From Cryomorphaceae bacterium (GTDB lineage Bacteria; Bacteroidota; Bacteroidia; Flavobacteriales_G; Salibacteraceae): a DNA stretch of 6,470 nucleotides. Positions 5,142 to 6,470 of this stretch are shown here, piece after piece. The notes below the pieces were generated by a model. The model saw only the letters and a program-made list of their open reading frames with translations, ran no database searches and had not been told where the DNA came from. Position numbers and translations under genes: made by a program. The DNA is taken from positions 1 through 6,470 of the forward strand of contig PXEK01000302.1 in assembly GCA_003564735.1 (NCBI GenBank), written 5' to 3'. Position 1 is the stretch's first letter; each line of letters opens with the position of its first letter.

Positions 5142-6470
5142 GTGGATATATTTGATAAGATAAAAGTGAACAAGGGTCCTTTGGGACAATACTCACAAGT
5201 GAGTCATGGTTATTTTACTTTCCCGAAGCTGGAAGGTGAAATTGCGAGCAGAATGAAATTTAGGGATAAAGATGTGTTGGTTTGGAGCTTAAACAATTAT
5301 TTGGGCTTGGCTAACCACCCCGAAATAAGAAAGGTTGATGCAGAATCGGCCAAAACTTACGGTTTAGGCAACCCGATGGGGGCCCGAATTATGAGCGGGA
5401 ACACCTCCATGCACGAAAAATTGGAGGCTGAGCTTGCTTCTTATGTACATAAAGAAGATGCCATTTTGCTGAACTACGGTTATCAAGGGTGCGCCTCGAC
5501 CATTGACGCTCTTTTGGATCGCAACGATGTGGTGGTTTACGACTCTGAATCACACGCTTGTATCATGGACGGCATGAGAATGCACCAGGGTAAACGCTTC
5601 GTTTTCCCGCACAACGATATTGAGGCACTCAAAATCAGATTGGAACGAGCCACAAAATTAGTGGAGAAAACCAACGGCGGTATCTTAGTAATTACCGAAG
5701 GTGTTTTTGGAATGGCCGGAGACCAAGGAAAACTCAAGGAAATTGTGGACCTTAAACAACAGTACGATTTCAGACTTTTTGTTGATGATGCTCACGGCAT
5801 TGGCGTTATGGGTGAAACAGGCGCAGGCGCGGGTGAAGCTCAGGGTTGCCAAGACGGTATTGACGTTTACTTTGGAACCTTTGCAAAATCATTTGCTTCC
5901 ATTGGTGCTTTTGTGGCCGGTGACGAGGAGGTTATTGAGTTCTTGAGATACAATACTCGCTCACAAATTTTTGCTAAGTCGCTTCCCTACCCCATTGTTG
6001 AAGGCGCATTAAAACGTTTGCAAATGATGCGTGATGAGCCCGAACACCGGGCTAAACTTTGGGAAATTGCCAACGCTTTGCAATCGGGATTACGAGAAAA
6101 AGGATTCAACTTGGGCAGAACAAACAGCCCGGTAACTCCCGTATTCCTCGAAGGTGGCGAATTTGAAGCGGCCAATATTATTTTTGATTTGCGAGAGAAT
6201 CACGGAATTTTCTGTTCTATGGTAATCTATCCCGTAGTACCTAAAAATACAATTATGTTGAGACTCATCCCCACAGCTATGCACAGCTTGGAGGAGGTGA
6301 AATACACGATTGAGGTATTTGAAAAGGTCAAGGAAAAACTCAACAATAAAAATTTACTCTCCTTCAATGACAATAAATCAAAGGTCACGGATTTTAAACA
6401 TACAATTTTTGAAAAAATAATCCAAGTAAAGAGGGAAAATGAAAGAATTTGGCAAGATGATATTGAAAAC
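5142..6470 (+). CDS. Alpha-oxoamine synthase family PLP-dependent enzyme (KBL/BioF/serine palmitoyltransferase-like), 3' end beyond window
   Basis: Members of this family condense an amino acid with an acyl thioester and release CO2. The frame is open for 443 codons from GTG 5142. An in-frame TGA at 5133-5135 rules out an earlier start, and the first ATG (5254) would remove the conserved N-terminus MDIFDKIKVNKGPLGQYSQ, so GTG is the start. SLNNYLGLANHP is the family's N-terminal landmark. His138 in ESHAC should stack on the PLP ring, Asp215 in VDDAHGIG should bind the ring nitrogen with His218 nearby, and Lys249 in GTFAKSFAS should form the PLP aldimine. PMGARIMSGNTSMHEKLE is the GxRxxxG substrate-side segment. 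The catalytic fold appears to end near residue 403; about 40 further residues, charged and probably helical, continue to the window edge. It resembles a widespread Bacteroidota paralogue distinct from the characterised Bacteroides serine palmitoyltransferase, so I give no gene symbol. Sphingolipid, sulfonolipid or other acyl-amino-ketone synthesis are all possible. Confidence 0.9.
   Translation, partial: MDIFDKIKVNKGPLGQYSQVSHGYFTFPKLEGEIASRMKFRDKDVLVWSLNNYLGLANHPEIRKVDAESAKTYGLGNPMGARIMSGNTSMHEKLEAELASYVHKEDAILLNYGYQGCASTIDALLDRNDVVVYDSESHACIMDGMRMHQGKRFVFPHNDIEALKIRLERATKLVEKTNGGILVITEGVFGMAGDQGKLKEIVDLKQQYDFRLFVDDAHGIGVMGETGAGAGEAQGCQDGIDVYFGTFAKSFASIGAFVAGDEEVIEFLRYNTRSQIFAKSLPYPIVEGALKRLQMMRDEPEHRAKLWEIANALQSGLREKGFNLGRTNSPVTPVFLEGGEFEAANIIFDLRENHGIFCSMVIYPVVPKNTIMLRLIPTAMHSLEEVKYTIEVFEKVKEKLNNKNLLSFNDNKSKVTDFKHTIFEKIIQVKRENERIWQDDIEN

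Noticed and set aside
5537..5737. Minus-strand ORF opposite the PLP enzyme
   Set aside because: It is a shadow of a strongly conserved coding region (ESHAC to GVFGM) in the other strand.

Overview
This window looks like core chromosome of a Bacteroidota (Bacteroidetes) bacterium, probably a Flavobacteriia/Cytophagia-type lineage. Four things point there: the gene order bamD–rpoZ–coaBC–porD (DUF4835), the short Bacteroidota-type RNA polymerase omega subunit, starts with little or no Shine-Dalgarno sequence, and TAnnTTTG promoter elements of the Bacteroidota housekeeping sigma factor. I see no tRNA, rRNA, CRISPR array, insertion sequence or phage gene. Coding density is high and no gap exceeds 300 bases.

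Layout. Positions 1-567 (minus) hold a typical 2-Cys peroxiredoxin cut by the left edge, with its own candidate promoter near 601-608. After a 163-bp gap comes a minus-strand run, transcribed right to left: bamD (4903-4088), rpoZ (3981-3637), coaBC (3557-2361), porD (2386-1496) and a class I SAM-dependent methyltransferase (1462-731). Spacing shrinks along the run: 106 bp, 79 bp, a 26-bp overlap, then 33 bp. This fits one operon driven from a promoter at the bamD start. A divergent gap (4904-5141) separates bamD from a plus-strand PLP-dependent enzyme of the alpha-oxoamine synthase family. That gene begins at a GTG (5142), has a well-formed Bacteroidota promoter in front of it, and is still open at the right edge.

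How the genes relate. The minus-strand operon mixes envelope biogenesis (the BamD lipoprotein; PorD, linked to type IX secretion) with general housekeeping (omega subunit; CoaBC, making 4'-phosphopantetheine for coenzyme A). The divergent enzyme belongs to a family that condenses amino acids with acyl-CoA or acyl-ACP thioesters, so a role in lipid or cofactor synthesis is plausible, but its substrate cannot be read from the sequence. The peroxiredoxin is an independent stress-defence gene.

I do not see a new multi-gene system. The points most worth checking are: a CoaC domain with Asp and Ser at the positions of E. coli Asn125 and Cys158; a probably leaderless bamD mRNA; the GTG start, overlapping upstream ORF and unusual C-terminal extension of the alpha-oxoamine synthase-like enzyme; and a methyltransferase in the slot after porD.
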